Part shown: one piece after another, positions 40,299 to 49,719 of the stretch
Layout of the letters: the number at the start of each line of letters is the position of its first letter
Position numbering within the stretch: the stretch's first letter is position 1
Source of the DNA: Amycolatopsis sp. NBC_00345
GTDB taxonomy: Bacteria > Actinomycetota > Actinomycetes > Mycobacteriales > Pseudonocardiaceae
DNA length: 64,000 nt
Direction: 5' to 3'
Assembly: GCF_036116635.1 (NCBI RefSeq)
Contig: NZ_CP107995.1
Coordinates: 4,340,001-4,404,000 of the forward strand
The notes under the pieces: model-generated
Told to the model about the DNA's origin: nothing
Seen by the model: only the letters and a program-made list of their open reading frames with translations
The model's database searches: none
Program-made: the position numbers and the translations under genes

Positions 40299-42809
40299 TC
40301 ACTGTTCCGCCATCCCGGCGGTGAGCGAAACCCGCGCGGCGCGGCGGGCCGGGAACGCGGCGGCCAGCGGGGCGGCCAGCACCGAGGCGCCCAGCAGGAT
40401 CCCGAGCCGGCCCCACGGCAGCGTGAACAGCACCGGGGCGCCATCGCTCGACGCCACCCGGCTGATCAGCCACGCCGAGCCGATGCCGAGGACCAGCCCG
40501 CACGCCGCGCCCAGCACCGCGACGAACACCGACTCCACCGTCAGCGCGGCGCCGAGGCCGCCCCTGGTCAAGCCGAGCGCGCGCAGCAGAGCCGACTCGC
40601 GCGTGCGTTCCAGGACGGACAGCGAAAGCGTGTTGGCGATGCCGGCGAACGCGATCAGCACGGCCAGCGCGGTCAACGCCCACAACAGGTTCAGCGTGCT
40701 CCGCACCGGCGCCGCCAGCTGCTCCGCGAGGTCGGCCACGCTGTTCAGCTGGGCGAGCGGCGCGACGGCGAGCGCCCGTTCCAGCGCCGGCCGGACCACG
40801 GACTGGTCCGCGCCCGGGGAGAGCTTGAGCAGGACGCTCTGGTCGTAGCCACCGATGCTGCCCGGGTAGGCGATCGCGGGCATCTGGCCGAGCTCGACGA
40901 CGGCGAGCCCGAGGTCGGCGCCCGGGGCGCGAACCGCGTCGTAGACCGCGACGATGCGCAGCGGGACCGGGTGGGCGCTGGGCCCGGCCGGCACGGTGTC
41001 GCCGACCGCGAGTCCCGTTTCCTTGGCCAGCTCGCTGCTCACGGCCAGCTCACCCGGGCCGAGCCGGTCGAGGCGGCCGGCCAGCACCGCGGGCCGCAGC
41101 AGGGTGCCCAGCGCGTCGCCGCGGACCGCGGTCATCCCGTAACCGCCGCGTGCGCCCAGGTCACCGGAGAACGACGTCCGGGGCGCGGCGGCGGCGACCC
41201 CGGGGACCGCCGCCAGGGTGTCCGCGAGCGTGGCGGGCAGCGGCTGGGTGCTGACCACGGACGTCACGGTGAAGTCCGCGGCGAGCTGCTGGTCGAGAGC
41301 CTGGCCCTGGCCGGCTTCGACGCCCGCCGTCACCGTGGTCGCCAGCGAGACGACGGCGAGCCCGATCGTGAGCGCGGCGGCGCTGGCCGCGGTGCGTTTC
41401 GGGTTGCTGTCCGCGTTGAGCGCGGCCAGTTTCGCGGGCCCGCCCAGCAGCGGGGCGAAAACCGCCCCGAGCGTCCGCACGATCGGCCCGGCCAGCAGCG
41501 GCCCCGCGGCCAGCACTGCCCCGAGCAGGGCGACCATGGCCACCACGGACAACGCCGCGCCGGTCTCCACCGAGGCGCCCACCGCGAAAGCGGCCGAGAC
41601 GACGCCGGCCGCCAGCGACACGACGGCGGTCACCACGCGGGGCCGCCCGGCGCGCGCGGACTTGCCTTCGATCGGGGTCCGCAGCGCCTCGATGGGCGCG
41701 ACGCGGGTCGCCGCCCAGGCCGGGAGGGCCGCGGCCGCCGTTGTCACCAGCACCCCGACCGCCAAGGCCGCGACGACCGTCCGGGCGGTGAGCGGGATGT
41801 GCACCGCCGCGTCGTGCCCGCCGACGATCGACTGCACCGCGGCGGCGACGCCGAGCCCGCCGAACAGCCCGGCCACGGACGCGACCAGACCGACCACCAC
41901 GGCTTCGGCGAGCACGCTCGTGAACACCTGCCGCCTCGCGGCCCCGACACACCGCAGCAGGGCCAGCTCCCGCGCGCGCTGCGCGACCAGGATCGTGAAC
42001 GAATTGGTGATCACCATCGCGGCGACGACCATCGCGAGCACCGCGAACGCGGTGAAGAACTTGGTCAGGCCGGCCGAGTCGGGCGCGGTTTCACGCAGCA
42101 ATTGCGACGCGGCTTGCCGCCCGGTCACCACCGTGATGCCCTGACCGCCCACCGCGTGCTCCAGCGCGGCGACGAGCTGCGGCTGCGTGACCCCCGGCGC
42201 CGCGCGCACCACGATCTCGCCCAAGGCCGTCTTCGCCGACAGCCCGCGCACGGCTTCGGGCAGCAGGACCAGCTGGGCGCTGCCGACACCGGCGTCGGCC
42301 GGCCGGCTGAACTTGCCAACCAGGGTGAACGAGTGCGCGCGGCCGTCCTGGTCGAAGACGGTCACCGGCTGTCCGAGCGCGTAGCCGGCGGCGGCCTCCT
42401 GGTCCAGCACGGCCTCACCCTCCGTGCTGGGAACCCGGCCCTCGGTGAGGTCGAACGGGCGCAGTCGCTCGTCGGCGGACAGGGTGGTGGCCGCCATGTC
42501 CTTCGGCCGGCCCGAGGGGTCCCGCAGGGGCGCGCTCACCGTGGTGCGGCCGTCCGCCGCGGCGACCCCCGGCACCGCGCGGACTTCCGCCAGCGTCCGG
42601 TCGTCCAGCTCGATCCCGTGGCGGGTGGCGGTGATCGACGCGTCCACCCCGCGTGTCTCGAAAGCGACGGCGTCGCGGAGGCCGGCGCCCACGGCGTCGG
42701 AGAGGACAAACGATCCGGCGACGAAGGCCACTCCGAGCGCGATGGCGACGGCCGAGAGCAGCAGCCGCAGCGGCCGGGCCTTGAGCCCGGCGAACACGGT
42801 TCGCAGCAT
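40299..42809 (-). CDS. FtsX-like ABC transporter permease
   Basis: An 836-residue permease of the two-module FtsX/MacB type. TM1 is at residues 17-37. The first FtsX core begins at AVLAMVVAAMVITNSFTILVAQRARELALLRCVGA, a middle block of four helices follows, and the second core begins at ALTALAVLIAFAGIANTLSLSVLERTRESALLRALGL. Two large extracytoplasmic MacB-like domains lie between. The repeated RE-ALLR-(C/A)-(V/L)-G motif contacts the ATPase. Start and stop overlap with the ATPase gene (TGATG). Such pairs expel or sense envelope-active compounds; a divergent OmpR-type system probably controls this one. Confidence 0.9.
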   Translation of the reverse strand: MLRTVFAGLKARPLRLLLSAVAIALGVAFVAGSFVLSDAVGAGLRDAVAFETRGVDASITATRHGIELDDRTLAEVRAVPGVAAADGRTTVSAPLRDPSGRPKDMAATTLSADERLRPFDLTEGRVPSTEGEAVLDQEAAAGYALGQPVTVFDQDGRAHSFTLVGKFSRPADAGVGSAQLVLLPEAVRGLSAKTALGEIVVRAAPGVTQPQLVAALEHAVGGQGITVVTGRQAASQLLRETAPDSAGLTKFFTAFAVLAMVVAAMVITNSFTILVAQRARELALLRCVGAARRQVFTSVLAEAVVVGLVASVAGLFGGLGVAAAVQSIVGGHDAAVHIPLTARTVVAALAVGVLVTTAAAALPAWAATRVAPIEALRTPIEGKSARAGRPRVVTAVVSLAAGVVSAAFAVGASVETGAALSVVAMVALLGAVLAAGPLLAGPIVRTLGAVFAPLLGGPAKLAALNADSNPKRTAASAAALTIGLAVVSLATTVTAGVEAGQGQALDQQLAADFTVTSVVSTQPLPATLADTLAAVPGVAAAAPRTSFSGDLGARGGYGMTAVRGDALGTLLRPAVLAGRLDRLGPGELAVSSELAKETGLAVGDTVPAGPSAHPVPLRIVAVYDAVRAPGADLGLAVVELGQMPAIAYPGSIGGYDQSVLLKLSPGADQSVVRPALERALAVAPLAQLNSVADLAEQLAAPVRSTLNLLWALTALAVLIAFAGIANTLSLSVLERTRESALLRALGLTRGGLGAALTVESVFVAVLGAACGLVLGIGSAWLISRVASSDGAPVLFTLPWGRLGILLGASVLAAPLAAAFPARRAARVSLTAGMAEQ

Positions 42810-43555
42810 CACGCCCCCAATCCGGCGAGCGCGGCGAGCACGGTGTCCGGGGTGGGCCGCGCGAGGTGCGCGGCGACCCGGCCGTCGGCCAGGAGGACGC
42901 CGTGGTCGGCGTAGGACGCGGCGACCGGGTCGTGGGTCACCATCACCACCGTCTGGCCGAGTTCGCGGACCGACGTGCGCAGGAACCCGAGCACCTCGGC
43001 GCCGGAGCGCGAGTCGAGGCTGCCGGTGGGCTCGTCGGCGAACACCACGTCCGGACGGCCCACCAGCGCGCGGGCGCACGCCACCCGCTGCTGCTGGCCG
43101 CCCGAAAGCTCCGATGGCTTGTGCCTCAGCCGCTGGCGCAGGCCCAGCGTGTCGACGACCGTGGCGAACCACGCCGGGTCCGGGGTGCGGCCCGCGAGCC
43201 GCAGGCCGAGCCGGATGTTGTCCTCCGCGGACAGCGTGGGCAGCAGGTTGAACGACTGGAACACGAACCCGGCCCGGTTCCGCCGCAGCCGGGTCAGGGC
43301 GGCGTCGGACAGGCCGGTGAGGTCGGTCCGTCCGATCCGGACCCGGCCGCTGTCCACAGTGTCCAGTCCGGCGAGGCAGTGCATGAGCGTGGACTTGCCC
43401 GAGCCCGACGGGCCCATGATCGCGGTGAAGCGCCGCGCCGGGAAGCCGAGGGTCACCCGGTCGAGCGCCCGTACCGCCGCGTCGCCGCGGCCGTAGACCT
43501 TCACCACGTCCTCCACCCCGGCCGCGATGGCGTGATCCCCTGTGTTCCGGTGCAT
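42809..43555 (-). CDS. LolD/MacB-type ABC transporter ATPase
   Basis: A 248-residue ATP-binding subunit for the FtsX-like permease. Walker A is GPSGSGKST, the Q-loop is in FVFQSFNLLPTL, the signature is LSGGQQQRVACARAL and Walker B is VVFADEPTGSLD, with the switch His in VTHDPVAASYAD. The TGSLD motif and FNLLPTL are typical of the MacB/LolD group. ATG 43555 has GGGGAG close upstream. It is divergent from the response regulator gene. Confidence 0.92.
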   Translation of the reverse strand: MHRNTGDHAIAAGVEDVVKVYGRGDAAVRALDRVTLGFPARRFTAIMGPSGSGKSTLMHCLAGLDTVDSGRVRIGRTDLTGLSDAALTRLRRNRAGFVFQSFNLLPTLSAEDNIRLGLRLAGRTPDPAWFATVVDTLGLRQRLRHKPSELSGGQQQRVACARALVGRPDVVFADEPTGSLDSRSGAEVLGFLRTSVRELGQTVVMVTHDPVAASYADHGVLLADGRVAAHLARPTPDTVLAALAGLGA

Positions 43556-43624
43556 GCGCTCCCCTGGTCCGTGCGTCGGCGGGGCCGTCCGTCGCGGCCG
43601 CCACGGCGATCATCGCGGGGTGCG

Positions 43625-43666
43625 CCTGAACGGTTCCTGAACCACCTGAAGATCCGTTCAGGAACC
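43625..43666. promoter_or_regulatory. OmpR-type binding sites between ABC and two-component genes
   Basis: CCTGAA occurs at 43625, 43636 and 43645, the first two one DNA turn (11 bases) apart, as OmpR-type regulators prefer. A perfect 11-base inverted repeat GGTTCCTGAAC (43632-43642) and GTTCAGGAACC (43656-43666) overlaps them. The site fits binding by the adjacent response regulator to control both divergent units. Binding is inferred. Confidence 0.65.
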
Positions 43667-43693
43667 CGCGGCGCCGTCTGGGAGGATCGGGGC

Positions 43694-44368
43694 ATGCGGG
43701 TGCTGGTGGTGGAGGACGAGAAACGGCTGGCCGAGACCCTCCAATGGGGACTCGAGTCCGACGGTTACGCCGTGGACCTCGCCCGCGACGGCGTCGAAGG
43801 GCTCGAACTCGCGCAGCTGTACCCGTACCACGTGATCGTGCTGGACATCATGCTGCCGAGGCTGAACGGCTACCGCGTCTGCGCGGCGCTGCGGGAACGC
43901 GGGGTGCGCACGCCGATCCTCATGCTCACCGCCAAGAACGGGGAGTACGACGAGGCCGAGGCGCTCGACACCGGCGCCGACGACTTCCTCAGCAAACCGT
44001 TCTCGTACGTGGTGCTCACCGCGCGGCTGCGCGCCCTGACCCGCCGCGGCTCGGCCGGTTCCGCCGCGGCGCTGCAGTTCGGCGACCTGGTGCTCGACCC
44101 GGCGAAGCGGACGTGCCGGCGCGCGGGGCAGCCGGTGCAGCTGACCACCAAGGAGTTCGCGGTGCTGGAATGCCTGCTGCGCCACGACGGCGAGGTGGTG
44201 GCGAAACACGAGATCCTGGAACAGGTGTGGGACCTGGCGTACCGGGGCGACCCGAACATCGTCGAGGTCTACGTGAGCGCGCTGCGGCGGAAGCTGGACG
44301 CGCCGTTCGGCCGGCGCACCATCGCCACCATCCGGGGCGCCGGCTACCGGTTGATGGCCGATGAGTAG
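43694..44368 (+). CDS. OmpR-family response regulator
   Basis: A 224-residue two-component regulator. The receiver domain (1-115) has acidic EDE at 7-9, the phospho-acceptor Asp51 in VIVLDIMLPRLNG, Thr79 and Lys101 in FLSKPFSY. The C-terminal winged helix (130-222) has the OmpR pattern: LTTKEFAVLECLLRH, DPNIVEVYVSALRRKL and TIRGAGYRL. GGAGG precedes ATG 43694. It overlaps the sensor kinase gene by eight bases. The divergent ABC exporter is its likely target. Confidence 0.93.
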   Translation: MRVLVVEDEKRLAETLQWGLESDGYAVDLARDGVEGLELAQLYPYHVIVLDIMLPRLNGYRVCAALRERGVRTPILMLTAKNGEYDEAEALDTGADDFLSKPFSYVVLTARLRALTRRGSAGSAAALQFGDLVLDPAKRTCRRAGQPVQLTTKEFAVLECLLRHDGEVVAKHEILEQVWDLAYRGDPNIVEVYVSALRRKLDAPFGRRTIATIRGAGYRLMADE

Positions 44369-45839
44369 CCGGTGGCCGGTGTCGGTGCGGCTCAGCACCG
44401 CGCTTTCGGCGGTGCTGCTGTCCGCGGTCGTGTTCGCCCTGGGCTGGGCGGGCACCCGGGAGTTCCTGCGCGCCCAGCTGACCGGCAACGCCACCGGCGC
44501 GGCCCGCACGCAGCTGGACCGGATGGCCGACGCCTACCGGGTGGCGTCCCTCGGCGGCGGCCGGGCCGGGCTGGCCACGGCGATCTCGTCCGGCGACGCG
44601 ATGTTCGAGGTGGTCGCGGAGTCCGGGCAGCCGGTGGTGAGCAGCAAGAACCTGCGTCACTGGGATCCCGCGCTCAAGCCCCCGTCGCCCGCACCAGTCG
44701 GGGCGCCGGCCGGGTGGACCACGACCACGGAGGTCACGCTGCACCCCGGCGACCATCCACAGTGGCGTGAGTACCGCACGTACACCGTGCTGGGGCGGGT
44801 GATCGACGACGTCCCGGCCACGCTGGTGGAGCCGTTCGGCCGCGAAGGATCCACTTTGGACGACGGGCTGACGGGCGCGGCTTCGGCGGAGCGCCACCGG
44901 CTGACGCTGTACGAGTTCGTGCTGCCGTGGGACACGATCCGGACGGTGCGCTCGTTCGACCACATGCTGGCGTTTTTCATCCCGCTGGCGGTCCTGCTCA
45001 CCGCGCTGGTCGCCTGGTTCGCGGCCGGGCGGGCACTGCGGCCGGTGGAGGCGATCCGCCGGGAGCTGGGCGAGGTCAGCGGGAGCCAGCTCGGCCGCCG
45101 CGTGCCGGTACCGCCGTCCGGCGACGAGGTCGCCCGGCTGGCCGTGACCACGAACACGACCCTCGAACGGCTGCAGCACGCGCACGAGCAGCAGGAGCGG
45201 TTCGTCGCCGACGCCAGCCACGAGCTGCGCAGCCCCCTCGCGAACCTGCGGGCCGGACTGGAGGTCGCGCTCAAGCACACCGACCGGGTGGACTGGCCCG
45301 CGGTCGCGCAGCGGTCCCTGCTCGACGTCCAGCGCCTGCAGCGCATCACGGCGGACCTGCTGCAGCTCGCCGCCGACCCGGCCGGGACGCCCGCCCCCGC
45401 CGAGGTCGTCGACCTCGCGGACGTGGTGGCCGAGCAGGTGGCGGAATACGCGGTGGGCCCCGGCGGCGCGGCGGTACGGTCCGTTGTGGACGGTCCGGCG
45501 CGGGTGCCCGGCGAGCCCGTGCAGCTCGAACGCCTGCTGCGCAACCTCCTGGACAACGCGGTGCGGCACGCGCACTCGTCGGTCACCGTCCACCTCGGCC
45601 GGACCGCGGACGAGGTCGTCCTCGAAGTGGCCGACGACGGACCCGGCATCCCCGCGCCGGACCGCGAACGCGTCTTCGACCGCTTCGCCCGCCTCGACGA
45701 CGCCCGCGCCCGAGACGCCGGCGGCTCGGGCCTCGGCCTCACGCTCGCCCGCGACATAGCCGCCCGGCACGGCGGCTCCCTCCGGGTGGAGGACAGCGCG
45801 ACGGGAGCCCGGCTGGTCGCCCGGCTACCGGCCGCGTGA
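44361..45839 (+). CDS. sensor histidine kinase
   Basis: A 492-residue membrane sensor kinase, partner of the overlapping response regulator. TM1 is at about 12-30, an extracytoplasmic sensor of some 170 residues follows, and TM2 is at 201-222. The HAMP-like linker (LRPVEAIRRELGEVS) leads to the H box FVADASHELRSPL with His287. The N box is LLRNLLDNAVRHA, the G1 box VADDGPGIP and the G2 box GGSGLGLTLA. All catalytic motifs are intact. The signal is probably an envelope-active compound exported by the neighbouring ABC system; that is inference. Confidence 0.93.
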   Translation: MSSRWPVSVRLSTALSAVLLSAVVFALGWAGTREFLRAQLTGNATGAARTQLDRMADAYRVASLGGGRAGLATAISSGDAMFEVVAESGQPVVSSKNLRHWDPALKPPSPAPVGAPAGWTTTTEVTLHPGDHPQWREYRTYTVLGRVIDDVPATLVEPFGREGSTLDDGLTGAASAERHRLTLYEFVLPWDTIRTVRSFDHMLAFFIPLAVLLTALVAWFAAGRALRPVEAIRRELGEVSGSQLGRRVPVPPSGDEVARLAVTTNTTLERLQHAHEQQERFVADASHELRSPLANLRAGLEVALKHTDRVDWPAVAQRSLLDVQRLQRITADLLQLAADPAGTPAPAEVVDLADVVAEQVAEYAVGPGGAAVRSVVDGPARVPGEPVQLERLLRNLLDNAVRHAHSSVTVHLGRTADEVVLEVADDGPGIPAPDRERVFDRFARLDDARARDAGGSGLGLTLARDIAARHGGSLRVEDSATGARLVARLPAA

Positions 45840-45854
45840 GAACGAGCCCCCTGG

Positions 45855-48155
45855 TTACGTCCCGGCGGCGATCCACGCGGCCACCTGAGCCCGCGACTTG
45901 AACGACAGTTTCGCCAGCACGTGCTCCACGTGCCCTTCCGCGGTCCGCTGCGAGATCACCAGCCGGGTGGCGATCTGCTTGTTCGTCAGGCCTTCCGCGA
46001 TCAGCCCGGCGACCTGCTTCTCCCGGCGAGTCAGCCGTGGCTCGCCATCCCGCGCCCGCACGGCCTCGTCGCACGCGAACGACAGCACGTCCGCGACCGA
46101 CATCTGCTCGCCCAGCGCATGGCATTGGCCGAACGCCTTCAGGCCCAGCGCCGACTGCAGGCGCTCGACGTACCCGTCGTGGATGTCCAGGAGCTCCACC
46201 GAGCCGAACAGCGGATGCCCGATCGACGCCCACAACGCCTTGGCGGCGCCGAGGAGCTGGGCCGCCCGGCGGGAAGCGCCCGCTTCACACGCGACCCACG
46301 CCAGCAGCTCCGCACACGCCGACATACCGAGCCGGTCGTCGAGCGCGTTCTTGGCCCGCAGCGAATCGCCGAGCGCGACCGCGGCCGATTCGAACCGGGC
46401 GAGTGTCCAGTACGCCAGGCCGCGCACCCAGTGCGCCCAGGACAACGCCCACAGCTCACCGTGCGCCTCGCTCACCGCACCGCTGTCGTCGCACAGTTCG
46501 AGAGCCCGATCGGCCTTGTCGATCAGGCACGACACGAAACCGAGCTGCGCCGTCGCGAGCACCGTCAGCGAGTTCACCACCCCGCTGCGCCGGTGGGACC
46601 GGACCGCCTCCTCCAGCAGCACCTCGGCCTCTTCCAGGTTTCCCTTGAACTGCTCCGCCGAGCCACGGAACTGCTGGCAGTACGCGCGGGCCATCGGGTC
46701 GTCCAGCTGCGCGGTCAGGGCGAGGCAGTCGCCGAAGCTGGCCATCGCCGCCGTGTTGTCACCTTGGGTCATGGCCACGTACCCGTTGACCCACAACGCC
46801 TTGACCTTCTCCCGCGAGGGCTCGACGGCGGTCTCCAGCACCCGGCCGAGCCAGTACCGGCCGTCCTTGAGGTGACCGCAGGCGTTCCAGAAGAAGACGA
46901 GGGCGCCCGCCATGCGCAAGCCCGTCAACGACTCCCCCGGCGTCGCCAGGCAGAAGTCCAGCGCGGCCCAGAAGTTGGCCTGCGCGTTCTGCAGCCTCGC
47001 GCACCAGAGCACCTGGTCCCGGCCGAACCAGCGATCCTCGCTGCGCTCCGCCAATTCGAGGTAGTAGTCGCGATGCCGGCGGCTCAGCACGACGTCCTCA
47101 CCCGCCGCCACGAGCCGTTCGTGGCCGTACGCCTTGATGGTCTCCAGCAAGCGGTACCGGGATTTCTCGTCCGTGCCCTCGCACAGCACGATCGACTTCT
47201 CGACCAGTCCCGAAAGGACCTCGAAGACGTCCTCCCGCTCGATCTCGCCGCCGGCGCACACCTCCTCCGCGTCCGGCAGGGCGAAGGAGCCGGCGAACAC
47301 CGAAAGCCTGGACCACAGGCACTTCTCGCGCTCGGAGCACAGGTCGAAGCTCCAGTCCACCGCGGCGCGCAGGGTCTGGTGCCGGGCCGGCCCGCCGCGG
47401 TTTCCGGTGCTCAGCAAGCGATACCGGTCTTCCAGGCGAGCGACGATCTGCTCCAGTGAGAGCGCCCGCAGGCGCACCGCGGCCAGCTCGATGGCCAGCG
47501 GCAGGCCGTCCAGCCGCCGGCACAGCTGAGCGGCCATGGCCCGGGAAACCGGCCCGATGGTGAACTCGGGGCGCACCGTCCGGGCCCGTTCTTCAAGCAG
47601 CTCCAACGCCTCGTAGCCATAGACGTAGCCGCCCCGGGCCGGGGCCACGTTCGCCAGGTCCGGCATGGACATCGGCGGCACCGGCCAGCTGTGCTCCCCC
47701 AGCACCCCCAGCGGCTCACGGCTGGTCGCCAGTACGACAACCCCGCCGGCCGAACGCAGCAGGTCGCTCACAAGCCCCGCGCACGCCTGCAGCAGGTGCT
47801 CGCAGTTGTCCAGGATCAGCAACAACTCCCGCTCGGCCAGATACTCGGCGAGGGCGGCCTGCGGCGAGAGCGCGGACTGGTCCGGCACGCCGAGTGCCTC
47901 CGCGATGACGTTCGCGACCAGAGCCGGCTCGGACGCCCGCGCCAGGTCGACGAACCACGCCCCGTGGGCGAACCCCTTGGCCAGCCCCTGGCCGACGCGG
48001 CGCGCGAGCCGGGTCTTGCCCACCCCGCCCACCCCGACGAGCGTGACCAGTCTCGTCGAGGAGAGCACGATCTTGAGCTCCGCGATCTCCTTGCGGCGCC
48101 CGATGAAACTGGTCAGGTCGTTGTCGAGAGTGGTACTTTGTGGACACACAGGCAC
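45855..48155 (-). CDS. NB-ARC/LuxR-type ATPase transcriptional regulator
   Basis: A 766-residue regulator. The N-terminal NTPase has Walker A GVGGVGKTRLARRVG, Walker B LLLILDNCEHLL and sensor ATSREPLGV, like the AfsR/SARP-associated ATPases. Winged-helix and helical repeat regions follow (DGLPLAIELAAVRLRALS; QTLRAAVDWSFDLCS; TPR-like units from about 430). The C-terminus is a LuxR/GerE DNA-binding domain: LTRREKQVAGLIAEGLTNKQ, IATRLVISQRTAEGHVEHVL. It starts with GTG 48155 and has AAGGGA upstream. It has its own promoter and probably does not belong to the mce operon. Target unknown. Confidence 0.87.
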   Translation of the reverse strand: MPVCPQSTTLDNDLTSFIGRRKEIAELKIVLSSTRLVTLVGVGGVGKTRLARRVGQGLAKGFAHGAWFVDLARASEPALVANVIAEALGVPDQSALSPQAALAEYLAERELLLILDNCEHLLQACAGLVSDLLRSAGGVVVLATSREPLGVLGEHSWPVPPMSMPDLANVAPARGGYVYGYEALELLEERARTVRPEFTIGPVSRAMAAQLCRRLDGLPLAIELAAVRLRALSLEQIVARLEDRYRLLSTGNRGGPARHQTLRAAVDWSFDLCSEREKCLWSRLSVFAGSFALPDAEEVCAGGEIEREDVFEVLSGLVEKSIVLCEGTDEKSRYRLLETIKAYGHERLVAAGEDVVLSRRHRDYYLELAERSEDRWFGRDQVLWCARLQNAQANFWAALDFCLATPGESLTGLRMAGALVFFWNACGHLKDGRYWLGRVLETAVEPSREKVKALWVNGYVAMTQGDNTAAMASFGDCLALTAQLDDPMARAYCQQFRGSAEQFKGNLEEAEVLLEEAVRSHRRSGVVNSLTVLATAQLGFVSCLIDKADRALELCDDSGAVSEAHGELWALSWAHWVRGLAYWTLARFESAAVALGDSLRAKNALDDRLGMSACAELLAWVACEAGASRRAAQLLGAAKALWASIGHPLFGSVELLDIHDGYVERLQSALGLKAFGQCHALGEQMSVADVLSFACDEAVRARDGEPRLTRREKQVAGLIAEGLTNKQIATRLVISQRTAEGHVEHVLAKLSFKSRAQVAAWIAAGT

Positions 48156-48195
48156 TCACATCCCTTACCGGCGCACCGTTGCGCGGGCGTGAGAG

Positions 48196-48201
48196 ATTCT
48201 A
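48196..48201 (-). promoter_or_regulatory. -10 box of the LuxR-type regulator gene
   Basis: TAGAAT on the minus strand is a near-consensus -10 box, about 40 bases before GTG 48155. The -35 region (TCCGGT at 18 bases) is poor, as usual for activator-dependent actinobacterial promoters. Confidence 0.45.
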
Positions 48202-48253
48202 ACCCATTGACCGGCCCCACCGGAATTCCCCGGCGCGGGAAATGTCGCGGGCC

Positions 48254-48655
48254 TCAGCCCCCGACCAGTTCCGCGACATCCTGGCTCGCGCAGACCGTGC
48301 ACGCCGTGAAGGACTCGTCCTCGGCTTCCTCCAGGGTCAGCTGCTCGACATCCTTGCCGTCGAGCAGCCGGCATCCGGTGACATGGAAGCGCATTCGCCC
48401 CGGCACCACGAAAACGACATCACTATCCTCGGCCGCCACGCTGTCCGGCTGTTCCACGATCTCGAGGTCGACACCGTCCACGGTTTTCGGTTCCGCCTTG
48501 GCCGCCTTCCAGCGTCGCCAAGCCTGTACCAGCACCAGCACGAAGCCCGCCGCCGAAAGACCCAGCGCGACGTAGACCAGCACCACTTGCTCCAGCAGCC
48601 AGCCGAGCCCGAGGCAAACCCCGGCCGCCACCGCCATCATGAGAGCCAGCATCAT
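48254..48655 (-). CDS. small two-helix membrane protein with Cys/His tail
   Basis: A 133-residue protein. Two adjacent membrane helices (about 2-22 and 24-45) are followed by a basic linker. The cytoplasmic tail reads VVFVVPGRMRFHVTGCRLLD, then LTLEEAEDESFTACTVC. The pattern PGR-x-RFH-(x)3-C with a later C-x-x-C looks like a small metal or cofactor-binding fold seen in many actinobacterial hypothetical proteins. Function unknown. It is the last gene of the mce operon, 17 bases after the foldase gene. Confidence 0.65.
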   Translation of the reverse strand: MMLALMMAVAAGVCLGLGWLLEQVVLVYVALGLSAAGFVLVLVQAWRRWKAAKAEPKTVDGVDLEIVEQPDSVAAEDSDVVFVVPGRMRFHVTGCRLLDGKDVEQLTLEEAEDESFTACTVCASQDVAELVGG

Positions 48656-48672
48656 TCTCCTCCTTTTCTGAC

Positions 48673-49716
48673 CTATTGACCGTCCGCGGGCGGCGCGTCC
48701 GGATCGGACGGCAGGTACTCGGGGGCGTACTCCACCTTCGCGGCCTTGATCCGGGTGACCAGGAAGTCGTCCCAGACCTTGAGTTTCGCGTCATTGTCCA
48801 ATTTGGTCTTGACCGCGTCCTTCACCTGGTCGAAAGCCATGGGGCTGCCGGGATGGACGGCGCCGACCCGCCCCACGTTCCAGCCCTGCTGGGTCTGCAC
48901 CGGGCCGAACACCGCCCCCGCCGGCGCCGCGAAGGCCGCCTTCGCGTACGCCGGGTCGAGCTGGCTCGCGGCCACCTTGCCCAGCGAGCCGCCGTTGCCC
49001 TTGGTGCTGCCGTCGATCGAGTACTGCCCGGCCAGCGCCGGGAAATCCGCGCCCGAGCGGGCCTGCTGGGCGACGAGCTGTGCTTGGTCGGACGACGACA
49101 CGACGATGTTGGCGAGGTCGCGCTGCTCGGGCGAGACCATCTGCGCGCGGTTGGCGTCGTAGTAGTGCTGCGCGTCCGCATCGGTGGTGGCCTTGACGCC
49201 GGCGGTGGCCTGCTGGAACAGCCGCGCGCCCGCCTGCTGCCGCTTGACCTCGTCCAGAACGTCCTTTTCGGACAGACCGTGGGCGCCCAGCTGCTGGACG
49301 AAGGTCTTGCGGTCGGTGCCGTTGTCGCTGACCAGCTTGTCGAGCTGGTCGCTGGCGGCCTTGTCGGCGATGACAATGCCGGCGCCCCGGGCCACGTCGT
49401 CGACGACCATGCTCACCGCGACCGCCTTGGCCACCGAGCGGCGGAACCGGTCCGTTCCGGCGGGGTCCGGAGGTTGCTGCACCCCATAAAGAAGTTCCAT
49501 CAGATTCACCCGCTGCTGGAGCTGTTCCTGTGACACCACGGTGTCGCCGGTACGGAACACCGCCCCGGCCGGCAGCTCGTCGAGCGCCCGCACGATCAGG
49601 TTCCCGCCCGAGCCGCCGGCGATGGCGACCAGCGCCGCCGCGAGCACGCCCTGGGCCCGAAGGCCCGACGGCACCACTGTCCATCGCCGGAAGAACCCGG
49701 AGACCCGGAGTTTCAC
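48673..49716 (-). CDS. parvulin-type peptidyl-prolyl isomerase (SurA-like)
   Basis: A 347-residue exported or membrane-tethered foldase. The N-terminus has one hydrophobic segment (GVLAAALVAIAGGSGG) as anchor. A helical SurA-N-like chaperone region follows (VSQEQLQQRVNLMELLYGV; IVIADKAASDQLDKLV). The parvulin domain is at about 190-310: RDLANIVVSS, ADFPALAGQYSIDGSTKGNGGSLGKV and GPVQTQQGWNVGRV. GTG 49716 has GGAGG upstream, three bases after the MMPL stop. It probably helps fold secreted Mce or MMPL domains. Confidence 0.83.
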   Translation of the reverse strand: MKLRVSGFFRRWTVVPSGLRAQGVLAAALVAIAGGSGGNLIVRALDELPAGAVFRTGDTVVSQEQLQQRVNLMELLYGVQQPPDPAGTDRFRRSVAKAVAVSMVVDDVARGAGIVIADKAASDQLDKLVSDNGTDRKTFVQQLGAHGLSEKDVLDEVKRQQAGARLFQQATAGVKATTDADAQHYYDANRAQMVSPEQRDLANIVVSSSDQAQLVAQQARSGADFPALAGQYSIDGSTKGNGGSLGKVAASQLDPAYAKAAFAAPAGAVFGPVQTQQGWNVGRVGAVHPGSPMAFDQVKDAVKTKLDNDAKLKVWDDFLVTRIKAAKVEYAPEYLPSDPDAPPADGQ

Positions 49717-49719
49717 TCC

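Noticed and set aside
43625..43666. CCTGAA repeats as a CRISPR or tandem repeat array
   Set aside because: Units are only six bases with uneven spacing and no spacers; a regulator site explains them better.
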